In this document: positions 35,101-46,238 of the stretch, piece by piece
Position numbering within the stretch: position 1 is the stretch's first letter
How the letters are laid out: every line of letters starts with the position of its first letter
Assembly (NCBI RefSeq): GCF_048569485.1
Contig: NC_134364.1
Coordinates: 129,185,089-129,249,088, forward strand
Length of the DNA: 64,000 nt
Reading direction: 5' to 3'
Source: Anomaloglossus baeobatrachus
Taxonomy: Eukaryota > Chordata > Amphibia > Anura > Aromobatidae
Position numbers and translations under genes: made by a program
The notes under the pieces: generated by a model
Database searches by the model: none
What the model was told of the DNA's origin: nothing
The model's input: only the letters and a program-made list of their open reading frames with translations

Positions 35101-35331
35101 ACCAGTGTTGGTGTTGCCAGTTTGCTGTACTGACTCAATGTTCATAATCTGTAGGATGAGATCGAGACCACCGGGACTTTCAAGCAGCAGAAGCAGCGAT
35201 TGGTCCAGGAAGGGTTCTCCCTGTCCCACATTAAGGAGCCGCTGTATCTCTTGGATGAGGCTGCCCGCACCTACCGGCCCCTCACTGAGGACCTCCACTC
35301 CCGCATAGTCTCCTCTGATCTTAGGCTGTAA
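26169..35331 (+). CDS. SLC27A3: Long-chain fatty acid transport protein / acyl-CoA synthetase, SLC27A3-like, ten exons
   Basis: Exons: 26169-26652, 32340-32549, 32621-32779, 32848-32972, 33374-33568, 33754-33844, 33916-34114, 34189-34286, 34360-34490, 35155-35331. Together they make 1869 nt, or 622 residues, and every junction keeps phase. The family activates long or very long chain fatty acids to acyl-CoA at membranes. Residues 2-18 form an N-terminal membrane segment ([14 protein letters not shown]). The AMP/ATP loop [19 protein letters not shown] starts near 225. YGLTE is at 364-368, TGD at 465-467, and the FATP signature [15 protein letters not shown] starts at 485. The near-C-terminal Lys region is TGTFKQQK (571-577). 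KAARISHLK and FYQLCG point to SLC27A3 over SLC27A2. I chose the ATG at 26169 because the membrane segment follows at once. Intron 5 uses a GC donor; the rest are GT-AG. No stop or frameshift is visible. Confidence 0.9.
26653..31690. repeat. Intron 1 minisatellite (37-bp and 30-bp units) starting at the splice donor
   Basis: About 140 tandem copies fill most of intron 1. The main unit is 37 bp: GTAACGTGCGGGGAGCGGGG, then GACCATCACCTGCCCGG. From about 30787 to 31560 a 30-bp derivative (GTAACGTGCGGGGGACCGTC then GCCTGCCCGG) is repeated about 26 times almost without change. The exon 1 end and first intron bases (CATCACCAGCCCAG, then GTAGTGAGCGGGG) align with the unit, so the array seems to have grown from the exon-intron junction. 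A block of about 1125 bp is duplicated (markers at 27241 and 28366). Confidence 0.95.
31691..32339. repeat. Degenerate 3' part of intron 1
   Basis: About ten loose repeats of a unit of 40-60 bp resembling GGTCACCACTAGCCTGG followed by TACTAACATGTAATGTGC. The layout (TCACC, then CC.GGTA, then GTGC.GGG) parallels the array on its left, so these may be old, diverged copies of the same minisatellite. The last 50 bases lead into the acceptor TTGTTCTCAG at 32330-32339. Confidence 0.55.
32973..33340. repeat. Intron 4 minisatellite (about 34 bp) starting at the splice donor
   Basis: Roughly ten copies of a unit starting GTGCCATCGGGATGTGCCCT and ending CTCTGTAGC. The first copy begins at the intron's first base (GTACCGCCGGGATGTGCCC). 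Copies become less alike toward the acceptor. Confidence 0.85.
33569..33570 (+). promoter_or_regulatory. GC splice donor of intron 5
   Basis: Exon 5 ends ...CTCTACAAG and the intron starts GCAAGT, the classic strong form of the rare GC-AG intron. Exon 6 (CATTTCTGCCCC) continues the family text LYK-H-F-PF in phase. No GT nearby would keep both phase and the family alignment. Confidence 0.8.
34580..35080. repeat. Degenerate CT-rich tandem repeats in intron 9
   Basis: Loose repeats of CTTACAGCTGTGTTGTCTTTG and CACTTGCCTCTG-like text, with a period of roughly 45-60 bases. Open frames here (Ser/Cys/Leu-rich) come from the repeat. They add many CTTACAG acceptor-like sites ahead of the true acceptor at 35154. 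Confidence 0.6.
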
Positions 35332-35757
35332 AGTACATGATCATGGCCTTGGAAAAATAGTCCAGCTCCTGCGATCCGGACTCTCTTGATCTTCCATACG
35401 CACGTGGTGCAAAGGGAGAATGGCCCTAATTGGGACTTGGGCTGCTCATCTAAGCTCCAGCACGGCTGCAGTTACCAGAGATTAGTGGCTTTTAAAAATA
35501 ACTGAAAACAGGGACCTCTATAGACCAAGTTAAGCAACTGCACCATGTAATCTGCAGCTGCAACCAGCATGATGACGGCTACCAGCATTTTAACTGTAGA
35601 CGGTGACTACGATAAATCATTTAGACCAAAGTTGCCGTGTGTGTACTCCAGCATTTGCTTTTCTATGGTTATGGCTATACTTTATAATTCCTTTTTTACT
35701 TTTTGTAACTTTTTTTACTACAGTAAACTTTCAATAAAATAATTTTCTAGAATCTGA
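35332..35757 (+). other. 3' UTR of the SLC27A3-like gene
   Basis: It runs from the TAA at 35329-35331 to an expected cleavage point about 15-20 bases after the AATAAA at 35733-35738. T-rich and otherwise featureless. Confidence 0.75.
35733..35738 (+). terminator. Poly(A) signal AATAAA of the SLC27A3-like gene
   Basis: A canonical hexamer about 400 bases after the stop codon, with T-rich DNA on both sides. Confidence 0.75.
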
Positions 35758-35823
35758 GTAATCATGGCTGTCTATTTTGCAGAATCTGCAGCCCCTAGCA
35801 CTACCCTACCCTAGCACATTTCT

Positions 35824-36015
35824 AGCAGTGTGAGAAGCCTCTTCTTACCTCCGCCGCCTGTTATCTCCAATATTAGAACTTATACACATGGTGTACAAAC
35901 ATGTGAGCAGCCTCTTCTTACCTCAGCCCCCTGGTGTCTCTAGTATTAGATCACATACACAGGGTGTACAGCAGTGTGAGCAGCCTCTTCTTACCTCAGC
36001 TTCCCGGTATATGCA
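35824..36015. repeat. 73-bp tandem repeat, about 2.6 copies
   Basis: GTGAGCAGCCTCTTCTTACC (or GTGAGAAG...) starts at 35830, 35903 and 35976, a period of 73 bp. Confidence 0.85.
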
Positions 36016-36335
36016 GTATTACAGTAAAATATCCACGAGGCTCCAATCTTCATACACATGGAGTTTCTACTGCACAAGCTCACAGCCTCCTATTATATTA
36101 GAGTGTTTGTCCCACAATATTATTCACAGGTCAGAGGCTTTAAATCCTAAAATAAAGTTTTCAAATGTAATCAATTTTTCATAACTGGTTGCTCCACATA
36201 TTTCCCCACTGAAACCCACATAGGAGAGGTTAATGCCTACCTGGTTGCACATGCTCTATAGGTACTGGCAAGTCCACATTTCATATCCTCTTAGTGAGCA
36301 GTTAGTGTGCCGCTGTGATCGTACCATCCTACAAT
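36016..36335. other. Unassigned DNA between the gene and the 35-bp array
   Basis: A/T-rich. No gene or element end recognised. Confidence 0.5.
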
Positions 36336-36953
36336 AAAGGAAAGCTGAAGTGTGATTGGTCTCTGTTGTAGAAGGAAAGCTGCACACACTGTGATTGGTG
36401 TCTGTGGTAAAATGAAAGCTGCACTGTGATTGGTGTCTGTGGTAAAAGGAAAGCTGCACTGTGATTGGTGTCTGTGGTAAAATGAAAGCTGCACTGTGAT
36501 TGGTGTCTGTGGTAAAAGGAAAGCTGCACTGTGATTGGTGTCTGTGGTAAAAGGAAAGCTGCACTGTGATTGGTGTCTGTGGTAAAATGAAAGCTGCACT
36601 GTGATTGGTGTCTGTGGTAAAATGAAAGCTGCACTGTGATTGGTGTCTGTGGTAAAAGGAAAGCTGCACTGTGATTGGTGTCTGTGGTAAAAGGAAAGCT
36701 GCACTGTGATTGGTGTCTGTGGTAAAAGGAAAGCTGCACTGTGATTGGTGTCTGTGGTAAAAGGAAAGCTGCACTGTGATTGGTGTCTGTGGTAAAATGA
36801 AAGCTGCACTGTGATTGGTGTCTGTGGTAAAAGGAAAGCTGAAGTGTGATTGGTCTCTGTTGTAGAAGGAAAGCTGCACACACTGTGATTGGTGTCTGTG
36901 GTAAAATGAAAGCTGCACTGTGATTGGTGTCTGTGGTAAAAGGAAAGCGGCAC
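36336..36953. repeat. 35-bp CCAAT-bearing minisatellite, left block
   Basis: About seventeen copies of a unit reading GAAAGCTGCACTGTGATTGG then TGTCTGTGGTAAAAG. ATTGG is an inverted CCAAT box in ACCAATCAC context. The block stops in mid-unit after GCACT at about 36953, where a MITE-like terminus begins. The right block (52243-61290) resumes at GATTGG, so the two were one array. Confidence 0.95.
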
Positions 36954-39944
36954 TAATGAGGGTATGTCCGCACGCTGCGTTCTGGATTTGACAAAACAAT
37001 GCACCCTCTGGCAGACTGACAAATGTAAACACTGCGTTTGAAAGAAAAAAAAAAAAAAGTGGTAAAAACACATTCGTTTTCCCTGCGTTTTGGACAGTGC
37101 GTTTTTAAAGGAGAAATAGAATATGATAGGATTTGGTAGATAGATTTACATAGATACAAAAGGGTAGATAGAAAAAAAAGCATAACTGCCCGCAAACAGT
37201 AGACAGACAGCCATGCCATGAGAATGAACAAGGTGAACCTCGGAGGTCAGTGCAGGACACAGGCAGTAGTGCGGGGCCCGCAGCTGTGACATCAGAGCTT
37301 ACCTGCGTTCACTGTCATTGCGGGGCTCTATCTCTGAGGCCTGTTTCACACCTCAGTGATCCTGATACGTATGTGCTAGTTTTTATATGTACTAGAATCG
37401 CGGATATACGCAGACACATAATGTATCTGCGCACACATCAGTGATTTATCACTGACCGTTTCTCCATGCGGTGTACACGCGTGTCAGTGATTGACGCACG
37501 GAGACATGTCCATTTTTTTCTGGCATCACTGATGTCCCACGGACCACACTATGGTGTGATACGTGAAACACATACCAGTAAAACACGGACATTGAAAATT
37601 AATGAACATTTAAACTCACTTTCTCCAGCGCTGCTTGTCTCCGGCCTCAGCTTCAGAGCCGGCTGCTGATTCTCATGCATATTCATGTATGCAGGAACAG
37701 CCGACCCGGAAGTAGCTGCAGTGGGTGTGGAAACACAGCAGAGCCAAAGAGGTTCAGTACCATGGACAGCAGGAGCGGGGACAGGTGAGTTTATCGAGAT
37801 GTGCAATCACGGATAAGGTATCACGGATTGCACATGGACAACCCACGTGTGCTGTGAATCACAGAACACGGAGGGTCATATGCGTTGTTTTTTTTTTTTT
37901 TTTTTGAACCATAAGTTTTTATTGATTTTTTTTTTTTTAACAATAAAAATTGAACATACATGTTATGAGTTTTGTCCAGTCAGTTATCCTTTAATAGTAA
38001 AGATTATCCATTCCCAGTCATTCGTTGCTAACAATTGAACTGTCAACATATAATATCAAACCCCAATGATTATACCGCCACTTCAGCACCAGCATTCCCC
38101 TTCTCCTGTTCTCACCTGGAATCTGAGTAATCTAGCCACTTCCCCCATGTTACTTCGAACTTGAACCCTCTATTTTTAATTGCAATCATCCGCTCCATGC
38201 TACAATTGTTGCATCTTGGCCCTTCTTTCTTGAGCAGTCGGAACCTGCGGTGTTTTCCATTTACTCGCAATACACATTCTTACCACTGTCAGAAATTGTA
38301 CGGTTATTATTACATCATGGTAATCCATGTCTTCCAGGCCTATAGACAACAGAGCTTTTTCGGGGCCCAGCTCCATATTATATCCCAGTATTGAACTTAA
38401 GCACTGTTGTGTTTCTGTCCAAACTGGTTGTATCATCCCACACTCCCACCAAATGTGAAGCAATGAACCCGGCTGGTTTACACCTCCAACATTTATCTGA
38501 GCTCCGAGGATATATTTTCTTTAGCCTTACTGGCGTGTAATACCACATATAGGAGTTTCCTTGATATCTCTAAATGGTTGATACAATGGGACATTTTTTT
38601 GTGTATTTGAAACGAATACTTCCATTGTTCTTCCAGGAATTGAGTTTGCAAATCTTTTTCCCATTTCTTCACATATGGTAAGGAGTGCGGGTTTTGTGTG
38701 TCATTCAGGGCTTCATACGCCCTTGATATCCCCCCCCCTTTGTGTCTTTGTTAACCTCAAAGAAATTTTCATATGATGATACCAACTCCTGTTGTTTTGG
38801 AGGTATTTGTAAAAGTCCCTCTTATTTACCCCAAATGTGCTAACAAGGTCACCAAACAGTCTAAGCTCCAAGTTACTCATGTCTCCTACCTTGGTTATCC
38901 CTTTTGAAATCCAATCCCCCAGATTCATATTTTGGATTATTTTACCAATAATGGTTATCGGGAGCTTATGTGTTCTTGTGGGGAGTAGTCTCTGCCCCAC
39001 CTTCTGTGATAACCAAATGTTTGCTCCCGCTTGTATTGTGGGGTAACCTGGTGATTGCTCTTTTTTGGCTATGCGGAGATACCACATATATGAGGCCAGA
39101 GGAATGTCCCATCAGTTGTGCTTCCAATTTTACCCAGGCTTTTGGAGAGTTCTCATCCCACCAGTATTTCTGTTGATCTAGCATAGTAGCTCGGTAGTAT
39201 GCACGTACACACGGGCATCCTAGCCCACCTGATCTTATTGGCATGAACAGAAATTTTGCCGATACTCGCTTTTTGTCGGTTCCATATGAAACTCATTAGA
39301 GCTAACTGGAGCTTATTGAGGGTGTGCAGTGGTATTTGAATAGGTAGGTTGCGAAAGTAATATAGGATTTGGGGTAATAACATCATTTTTACTACTGATA
39401 TCCGGCCTAACCAGGATATCATTGCCTTGGGGTATGCTTGTATTTCCTTATTTATATTTTGCAATAGATTTGCATAGTTTATTTTTCCCAGGTTTTTGAT
39501 CGGATAAGTTAATTGAATCCCTAGGTATGGGATTTTGTCTGCCTTCCAAGTCAGTGGATACTGTTCCATTAGTTTCTGTTTTGTGGCCTGTTGGATACCC
39601 ATATCAAGGATTAAGCATTTACTCAGATTAATTTTATAGTAGCTAACTTGCCTAAATTGGGTAATTATTCTAAATATATGAGGTAGGGAGACCTCAGGGT
39701 TCGTGACATAGTATGACATCATCTGCTAATAGGCCTATCTTGCTCTCCAAGGCTCCCACACTGATCCCGGAGATTTCTCTCTCCTTCCTTATGGCCTGAG
39801 CAAATGGTTCCATCAATAGAACGAATATCAGGGGGGAGAGATGGCACCCCTGCCTCGTTCCATTTGTTATATTAAATCCTGAGGACAAATACCCATTTGA
39901 ATATACCTGGGCCGAGGGCTTAGGCTACTTTCACACATCAGTTT

Positions 39945-40135
39945 TCTGTATTCAGGTACAGTCCTTTTTTTTTCCGTATCCAACGTTTCCGGTTTTGTTG
40001 TGTAAACCGGACCCACCGGATCCGTTTTTAAGCGGATCCGTTGGGGACGGATCCGGAATAAAACGGATCCGGTGGGTCCGGTGTGCATCCGTTTTGCATC
40101 CGTTATGTCCGTTTTTTTACGGATCCGTTTTTTTA
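39945..40135. repeat. Left subterminal CGGATCCG cluster of the Harbinger
   Basis: Repeated CGGATCCG, CCGGATCCG and GCATCCGTTTTGCATCCG motifs in both orientations. They mirror a cluster at about 46295-46600 on the other end, so they are candidate binding sites for the Myb-like protein or transposase. Confidence 0.6.
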
Positions 40136-40192
40136 ACACTAAACAAACAATTAACGCGTTCCGTATTCTGATTGGCTATTGGGAAAATATAG

Positions 40193-40200
40193 TATATATA
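40193..40200 (+). promoter_or_regulatory. TATA box of the Harbinger transposase gene
   Basis: TATATATA about 50-60 bases before the ATG at 40252, with an inverted CCAAT (ATTGG) at about 40171. Transcription would start near 40225. Inference from spacing. Confidence 0.5.
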
Positions 40201-40251
40201 CAGTATTTTGAAGCATATATTACAGAATGAAGACAGAGACAAGCAGAAACC

Positions 40252-41579
40252 ATGGATGTTATTCTTGCAAATTACACAAAGATCACTGCAGATTTTATAT
40301 TTGAGGCAAATCGCTTGGGTATCATCGTCAGAGAAAAGGAGCGACAGCGACTGAGGCGTCAGCGACATCGACGCTTTTGGATCCATCCCCTGACTGCCCA
40401 GAGACTGACACGTGGGGTGTTTTCAACCCTATACCTGGAGCTCCGTGGAAACGATGAAAAATTCACAAGCTATGTCCGGATGGCAGTGAATAATTTTGAC
40501 GTCCTCCTTGGCCTTGTTGCGGACAACATACGTAAAACGGACACCTACAGCCGTTTCTCTATAACACCCGAGGAGCGTTTGCTGGTTACGCTTAGGTAAG
40601 TTTTTTTTTTAAATTGTATCCTCCTGTTAAATTGAGTTTTAACTGTAATGTGTTTGCTATTATTTTTTTATAATTATTGTCTTTCCTTTACAGATTCCTT
40701 GCAACTGGAGAGTCCCTTTCGTCCCTTCACTACCAGTTTCGACTAGGAATTTCCACCATCTCGGGAATCATTAGAGACACTTGCCAAGCCTTGTGGGATT
40801 GCCTCCATGAGGATTTCATCCCCCAGCCCACCAGGGACAGATGGCTTGCAATTGCTGAACAATACTACAACATTTGTCAGTTTCCAAATTGCCTTGGCTC
40901 AGTGGACGGCAAACATATAAGAATTGTGAAACCTGCTGCTTCGGGGTCAGAATACTACAATTATAAAAAGTATTTCTCAATTGTCCTAATGGCAATAACG
41001 GATGCGGACTACAAATTTATCTCAGTGGACATTGGCGCATATGGGAGATCCAATGACTCTCAGGTCTTTAAAATGTCCCCAATGGGGCGGCGAATCTATG
41101 GGAATACTTTTGATTTCCCTCCTGCAAGACCTCTTCCTGGCACATGTGAGCCCCCAATGCCCTTTGTTTTTGTGGCCGACGAAGCCTTTCAACTCTCACA
41201 ACATCTATTAAAGCCATATGCAAGCCGTGGATTGACGCAAACACAAAAAATATATAACTACCGATTATCCAGAGCCAGAAGAATGGTGGAATGCTCCTTT
41301 GGGATACTAACCAGCAAATGGCGAGTGTTGTTAACAGCGATTAATTTAAACATTGAAACTGTTGATGAAATAGTGAAAGCATGTGTGGTACTGCACAATT
41401 TTGTTTTAACAAAGGAACCTTTGTCCTTGGATGACCAGAGTTTGGAAGCCACCTCTTTGACTGACTACACCAGTCCTGGATTTAGGAGTAGTGTTGCCTG
41501 TTCAACAATACGTGACAAATATGCTGACTATTTTGTGTCCCCAGAAGGTAGAGTAGATTGGCAAGATCAAATGGTATAA
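40252..41579 (+). CDS. PIF-Harbinger DDE transposase (HARBI1-like), two exons
   Basis: Exon 1 is 40252-40595 and exon 2 is 40694-41579, joined through CTTAG/GTAAGT and TTTACAG/A; the product is 409 residues. It is a DDE_Tnp_4/HARBI1-type nuclease that cuts at the terminal repeats and inserts at TWA sites. An N-terminal helical region (1-115) precedes the catalytic core. CLGSVDGKHIRI gives D186, GRSNDSQVF gives D236, FVADEAF gives D277, and RARRMVECSFGILTSKWR gives E314. These are the conserved acidic blocks of the family, though which aspartate is the second catalytic residue is my inference. An AATAAA lies at 41603-41608. No damage is seen, and the length is normal. It converges on the minus-strand partner gene. 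Confidence 0.93.
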
Positions 41580-41807
41580 GATTTTTCTTTAGTTTTATAA
41601 CAAATAAAAATAGTTAAAAATAAATTAAAATATATCTTGTTAACCTTGTTAATTTTAATCTTTGAATCTCTTTAAAAATTTGTAATTTTTACACCGTCAA
41701 ATTACAACATGTTATGTTTTTGTATTACCTTATTATTAACTTAACTTGCAAAATAATATTCCCCCCCAAAAAAAACAAGAACAAATAAATACTTTTCAAC
41801 AAAAAAC

Positions 41808-41813
41808 TTTTAT
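41808..41813 (-). terminator. Poly(A) signal of the MADF gene
   Basis: TTTATT on the plus strand (AATAAA on minus), about 20 bases past the stop codon. The transposase gene's own signal is 200 bases away, facing it. Confidence 0.6.
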
Positions 41814-41832
41814 TTTTTATTACATACATAAA

Positions 41833-43823
41833 TTATAAATTTGTATATCTTGGGCTTGGGGTGGAGATAGTACTGGAGGGGCTGACAGGTGGGAACACAC
41901 GCACAGTTGGAGTATTGAGGGTGGAAAGTGGTGTTGGTGGTGGTGGTGGGGAAGTAACAGAAGGTGAAGGTGTGGTTGAGAAACCAAGAGGGAAACCAGG
42001 AGATGGGATGGGATTTGGTAAGGATTGAGGGGTGGAGTGGAGGGATTGGGAGACAGAAGAGGTGGCGGGTGAATTAGTGGCTTGAGTTGGGGTCATGATG
42101 GGTGTGGAAGGCGAGATGTGGTAGTGGGTAGGAAGTGTAGGGGCAGATGTGGTTGGAAGCTGGTACTGGGCCGCAGGCTGGTACTGGGCCGCAGGCTGGT
42201 ACTGGGCTGCAGGCTGGTACTGGGCAGCAGGCTGGTACTGGGCAGCAGGCTGGTACTGGGCAGCAGGGGGAGTAGGGACAATGGCTGGAGGGGGGGCAGG
42301 TGCTGGAGGAGGGGTGGGTGGAGGTGGTTGGGAGGAAACCTGCGCCAGAGCCTGCCGTGTGGCTTGCATTACATGCATCTGCTGGTCAGGAGATAGCTTT
42401 TCCATGCGCTCTAGTACGGCTTGAAAAAAACAATGATTGGGTGATTTACTTGCATCTAAATGCAGCCTGTCCAGACGCGTGCACAATTCGTGTGTATTTT
42501 TTTCCATATTGGCATTTATGAAGCTAAAACAAGAACGATTTTGTTCGGCTAATAATTTAATGGCGTTCTGGAAGGCTGCATTTAGATGCAAGAACTCGGG
42601 CGCATAGCTCTTTTCCTGACCCCTATGACGCTGACGCCCAGAACCCAAAGGTGTTCTACTGAGGGCAGCAGTGTCAGAGGGGTGGGGTAGGGGAAAAGCT
42701 ATCTCGTCACCAGCAGCTTCAGGTAATGAAGTCTCACGGGAAGCTCCAGCGCAGGTGGATGGGACAGATGTAGATGGAAGGGAAGGTTCAGATGGGTCGG
42801 GTCTGTGCCTGTGTTCCCCAGTGGCGGACTGTTCAGGGATCGCTCCTGTCGGGTTCGATGCAGGCTCCCGAGTGCTGCAGACGGTGCTGTTAAAAAGAGG
42901 AAAAACAAAACAATAATTACTTTAATTGCTATACATTGGCACTGACTAAAAAAAGGCAAAAAAAATCAGACATAAAATATTATACTTTGTACATATTGTG
43001 GGGAATATTTACCTTTTGCACACCATAGTTGTCCGGAGGAACGACAAGGCTCTAAAGTAACGGTACTTCGATCTGCGTCCTCCGGATCCACTCGGGGCCT
43101 GCATCTCTTGATTCAACTCTTTTTTGAAGCGATCCCTGATAGACCGCCACCGCTTCTGAAGTTTGTCACCTGAAAGTGGAAAGCACAAAGTGGTTAGTAT
43201 ACAACACATTACATCCTGCAGCATAACCTACTGAACTGTGAATACTTACGCGCTTTCTTCTGGCCACGAGAATTGAGCTCCCCCCAACCTTCTATCGCTG
43301 CGTGGCATACCTCGTCCCAGAGTCGACGGGTTACGATAGAATCAGCGTGGCGGCGGTCAGCCATGTTCCACAGCGGCTCCCTCTCTCTAACTTCATCGAT
43401 GAGGAGGTCGATGTTGATAAATCCAGCCTCCTCACCGTCAGAATCGGGAGCACGCTGTGATGCCTGTTCAAAGAAAGAAAAAAGAAATTAAAAAAAAAAA
43501 AAATTAGACATAAATTCACACAGACATGAAAAAAAAAAAAAAATAAAAAAAAAATCTTACACTATGACCACCGCCACCTCGACGACGACCCTGGGACGGT
43601 CTTGGGGGAGCTCTATCGTGAGCCCTAGAAGTTGAAGCCTTTAGTGAAGAAAAAAAAAAACCATTATTTACTTATGTGTTTGGTGTGCTGTGGTAAACAA
43701 TTCCTGTATGAAACTTACACTATGACCGCCCGCTCCGTGTATTTCTCCACCCCTTCCGTCCTCTTCTGGCAGCATCTCCTGTGATGTTTCGGCCACCTGT
43801 GTAAATGTCGTTTATTTAAAAAA

Positions 43824-43861
<38 letters not shown>

Positions 43862-43909
43862 ATATACCTCAGTTTGTGAACCGGAGGGCGGGCTACCAGA
43901 AGACGACAT
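41833..43909 (-). CDS. Harbinger second protein with MADF (Myb/SANT-like) domain, six coding exons
   Basis: Coding exons on the minus strand: 43909-43868, 43796-43719, 43638-43561, 43463-43250, 43169-43013 and 42886-41833. They sum to 1623 nt (540 residues), with all junctions in phase and GT-AG. MSSSGSPPSGSQTE starts it. Two 78-nt exons of similar make-up (both ending GGHS or GGGHS) come next. The MADF domain follows: LLIDEVREREPLWNMADRRH, then WDEVCHAAIEGWG, KLQKRWRSIRDRFKKELNQ and SKYRYFRALSFL. The C-terminal third is Pro-rich with about six AAQYQP repeats. In animal Harbingers the Myb-like partner binds the transposon ends and helps bring the transposase to the nucleus. The poly(A) signal is at 41808-41813 (minus). 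Confidence 0.85.
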
Positions 43910-43974
43910 ATCTTTTTTTATTACAGGCCTCGCACACCAACTGGCTGGACCAAACTGTGACCGCAACACTGCAC
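43910..43974 (-). other. Leader part of the exon holding the MADF start codon
   Basis: On the minus strand an acceptor (TTTTTTTACAG) precedes a 107-nt exon, 43974-43868. Its first part matches the first 37 bases of the repeated 94-nt exon (GTGCAGTGTTGCGGTCACAG and onward), and it then diverges into the start-codon region. There is no upstream ATG in it. Confidence 0.7.
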
Positions 43975-46130
43975 CTGTAAAAAAAGAAAAAAAAATGTCT
44001 AAGTACATGTACGCAGCTCACAACAGTGATCTGTGGACAGTACTGTGGACATTACCTCAGGAACACTCTCCTCCAAAGAAATTCACACTGGCACAGAACC
44101 GAACGTACCCAGCAACTGGCTGGACCAAACTGTGACCGCAACACTGCACCTGTAAAAAAAGAAAAAAAAATGTCTAAGTACATGTACGCAGCTCACAACA
44201 GTGATCTGTGGACAGTACTGTGGACATTACCTCAGGAACACTCTCCTCCAAAGAAATTCACACTGGCACAGAACCGAACGTACCCAGCAACTGGCTGGAC
44301 CAAACTGTGACCGCAACACTGCACCTGTAAAAAAAGAAAAAAAAATGTCTAAGTACATGTACGCAGCTCACAACAGTGATCTGTGGACAGTACTGTGGAC
44401 ATTACCTCAGGAACACTCTCCTCCAAAGAAATTCACACTGGCACAGAACCGAACGTACCCAGCAACTGGCTGGACCAAACTGTGACCGCAACACTGCACC
44501 TGTAAAAAAAGAAAAAAAAATGTCTAAGTACATGTACGCAGCTCACAACAGTGATCTGTGGACAGTACTGTGGACATTACCTCAGGAACACTCTCCTCCA
44601 AAGAAATTCACACTGGCACAGAACCGAACGTACCCAGCAACTGGCTGGACCAAACTGTGACCGCAACACTGCACCTGTAAAAAAAGAAAAAAAAATGTCT
44701 AAGTACATGTACGCAGCTCACAACAGTGATCTGTGGACAGTACTGTGGACATTACCTCAGGAACACTCTCCTCCAAAGAAATTCACACTGGCACAGAACC
44801 GAACGTACCCAGCAACTGGCTGGACCAAACTGTGACCGCAACACTGCACCTGTAAAAAAAGAAAAAAAAATGTCTAAGTACATGTACGCAGCTCACAACA
44901 GTGATCTGTGGACAGTACTGTGGACATTACCTCAGGAACACTCTCCTCCAAAGAAATTCACACTGGCACAGAACCGAACGTACCCAGCAACTGGCTGGAC
45001 CAAACTGTGACCGCAACACTGCACCTGTAAAAAAAGAAAAAAAAATGTCTAAGTACATGTACGCAGCTCACAACAGTGATCTGTGGACAGTACTGTGGAC
45101 ATTACCTCAGGAACACTCTCCTCCAAAGAAATTCACACTGGCACAGAACCGAACGTACCCAGCAACTGGCTGGACCAAACTCTGACCGCAACACTGCACC
45201 TGTAAAAAAAGAAAAAAAAATGTCTAAGTACATGTACGCAGCTCACAACAGTGATCTGTGGACAGTACTGTGGACATTACCTCAGGAACACTCTCCTCCA
45301 AAGAAATTCACACTGGCACAGAACCGAACGTACCCAGCAACTGGCTGGACCAAACTCTGACCGCAACACTGCACCTGTAAAAAAAGAAAAAAAAATGTCT
45401 AAGTACATGTACGCAGCTCACAACAGTGATCTGTGGACAGTACTGTGGACATTACCTCAGGAACACTCTCCTCCAAAGAAATTCACACTGGCACAGAACC
45501 GAACGTACCCAGCAACTGGCTGGACCAAACTCTGACCGCAACACTGCACCTGTAAAAAAAGAAAAAAAAATGTCTAAGTACATGTACGCAGCTCACAACA
45601 GTGATCTGTGGACAGTACTGTGGACATTACCTCAGGAACACTCTCCTCCAAAGAAATTCACACTGGCACAGAACCGAACGTACCCAGCAACTGGCTGGAC
45701 CAAACTCTGACCGCAACACTGCACCTGTAAAAAAAGAAAAAAAAATGTCTAAGTACATGTACGCAGCTCACAACAGTGATCTGTGGACAGTACTGTGGAC
45801 ATTACCTCAGGAACACTCTCCTCCAAAGAAATTCACACTGGCACAGAACCGAACGTACCCAGCAACTGGCTGGACCAAACTCTGACCGCAACACTGCACC
45901 TGTAAAAAAAGAAAAAAAATGTCTAAGTACATGTACGCAGCTCACAACAGTGATCTGTGGACAGTACTGTGGACATTACCTCAGGAACACTCTCCTCCAA
46001 AGAAATTCACACTGGCACAGAACCGAACGTACCCAGCAACTGGCTGGACCAAACTCTGACCGCAACACTGCACCTGTAAAAAAAGAAAAAAAAATGTCTA
46101 AGTACATGTACGCAGCTCACAACAGTTAAT
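43975..46130 (-). repeat. 175-bp tandem array: 12 copies of a non-coding exon plus intron
   Basis: The period is 175 bp exactly, except one copy with a single-base loss near 45918. On the minus strand each unit is a 94-nt stretch (44056-44149 and every 175 bases up to 45980-46073). It is preceded by an almost pure pyrimidine tract ending TTTTTTTACAG and followed by GAG/GTAATG, then an 81-nt intron. The 94-nt stretch has no ATG on the minus strand, whereas the intron does. Seven units read CAAACTGTGACC and the later ones CAAACTCTGACC; otherwise copies look identical, so the growth is very recent. Confidence 0.9.
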
Positions 46131-46155
46131 ATGTGGACAGTACTGTGGACATTAC

Positions 46156-46215
46156 CTCTTCCCTGGAGCACTGGACTGGAGGACAGCAGAACTTGAAGTC
46201 AGGAACGAACAGCAG
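46156..46215 (-). other. Likely first non-coding exon of the MADF gene
   Basis: On the minus strand this stretch ends GGGAAGAG/GTAATGTCCACAG, the same donor context as in the repeated units. It begins about 25-30 bases after a TATA box. It holds no ATG. The 5' limit is estimated from the TATA spacing. Confidence 0.6.
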
Positions 46216-46238
46216 GAGGTGTGTAGAATGTGCTGGAT

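Noticed and set aside
34585-35133. Long Ser/Cys/Leu-rich frames in intron 9
   Set aside because: They come from CT-rich repeats between well-defined exons 9 and 10 of the host gene.
42082-42396. Plus-strand frame with LVLGRRLVLGRRLVLG repeats
   Set aside because: It is the shadow of the AAQYQP repeats in the MADF gene on the other strand, whose splicing and domain are well supported.
44026-46129. Eleven near-identical open frames of 94 or 117 codons on the plus strand in the 175-bp array
   Set aside because: They overlap from unit to unit, have no family resemblance, and lie antisense to the better supported exon-intron module.
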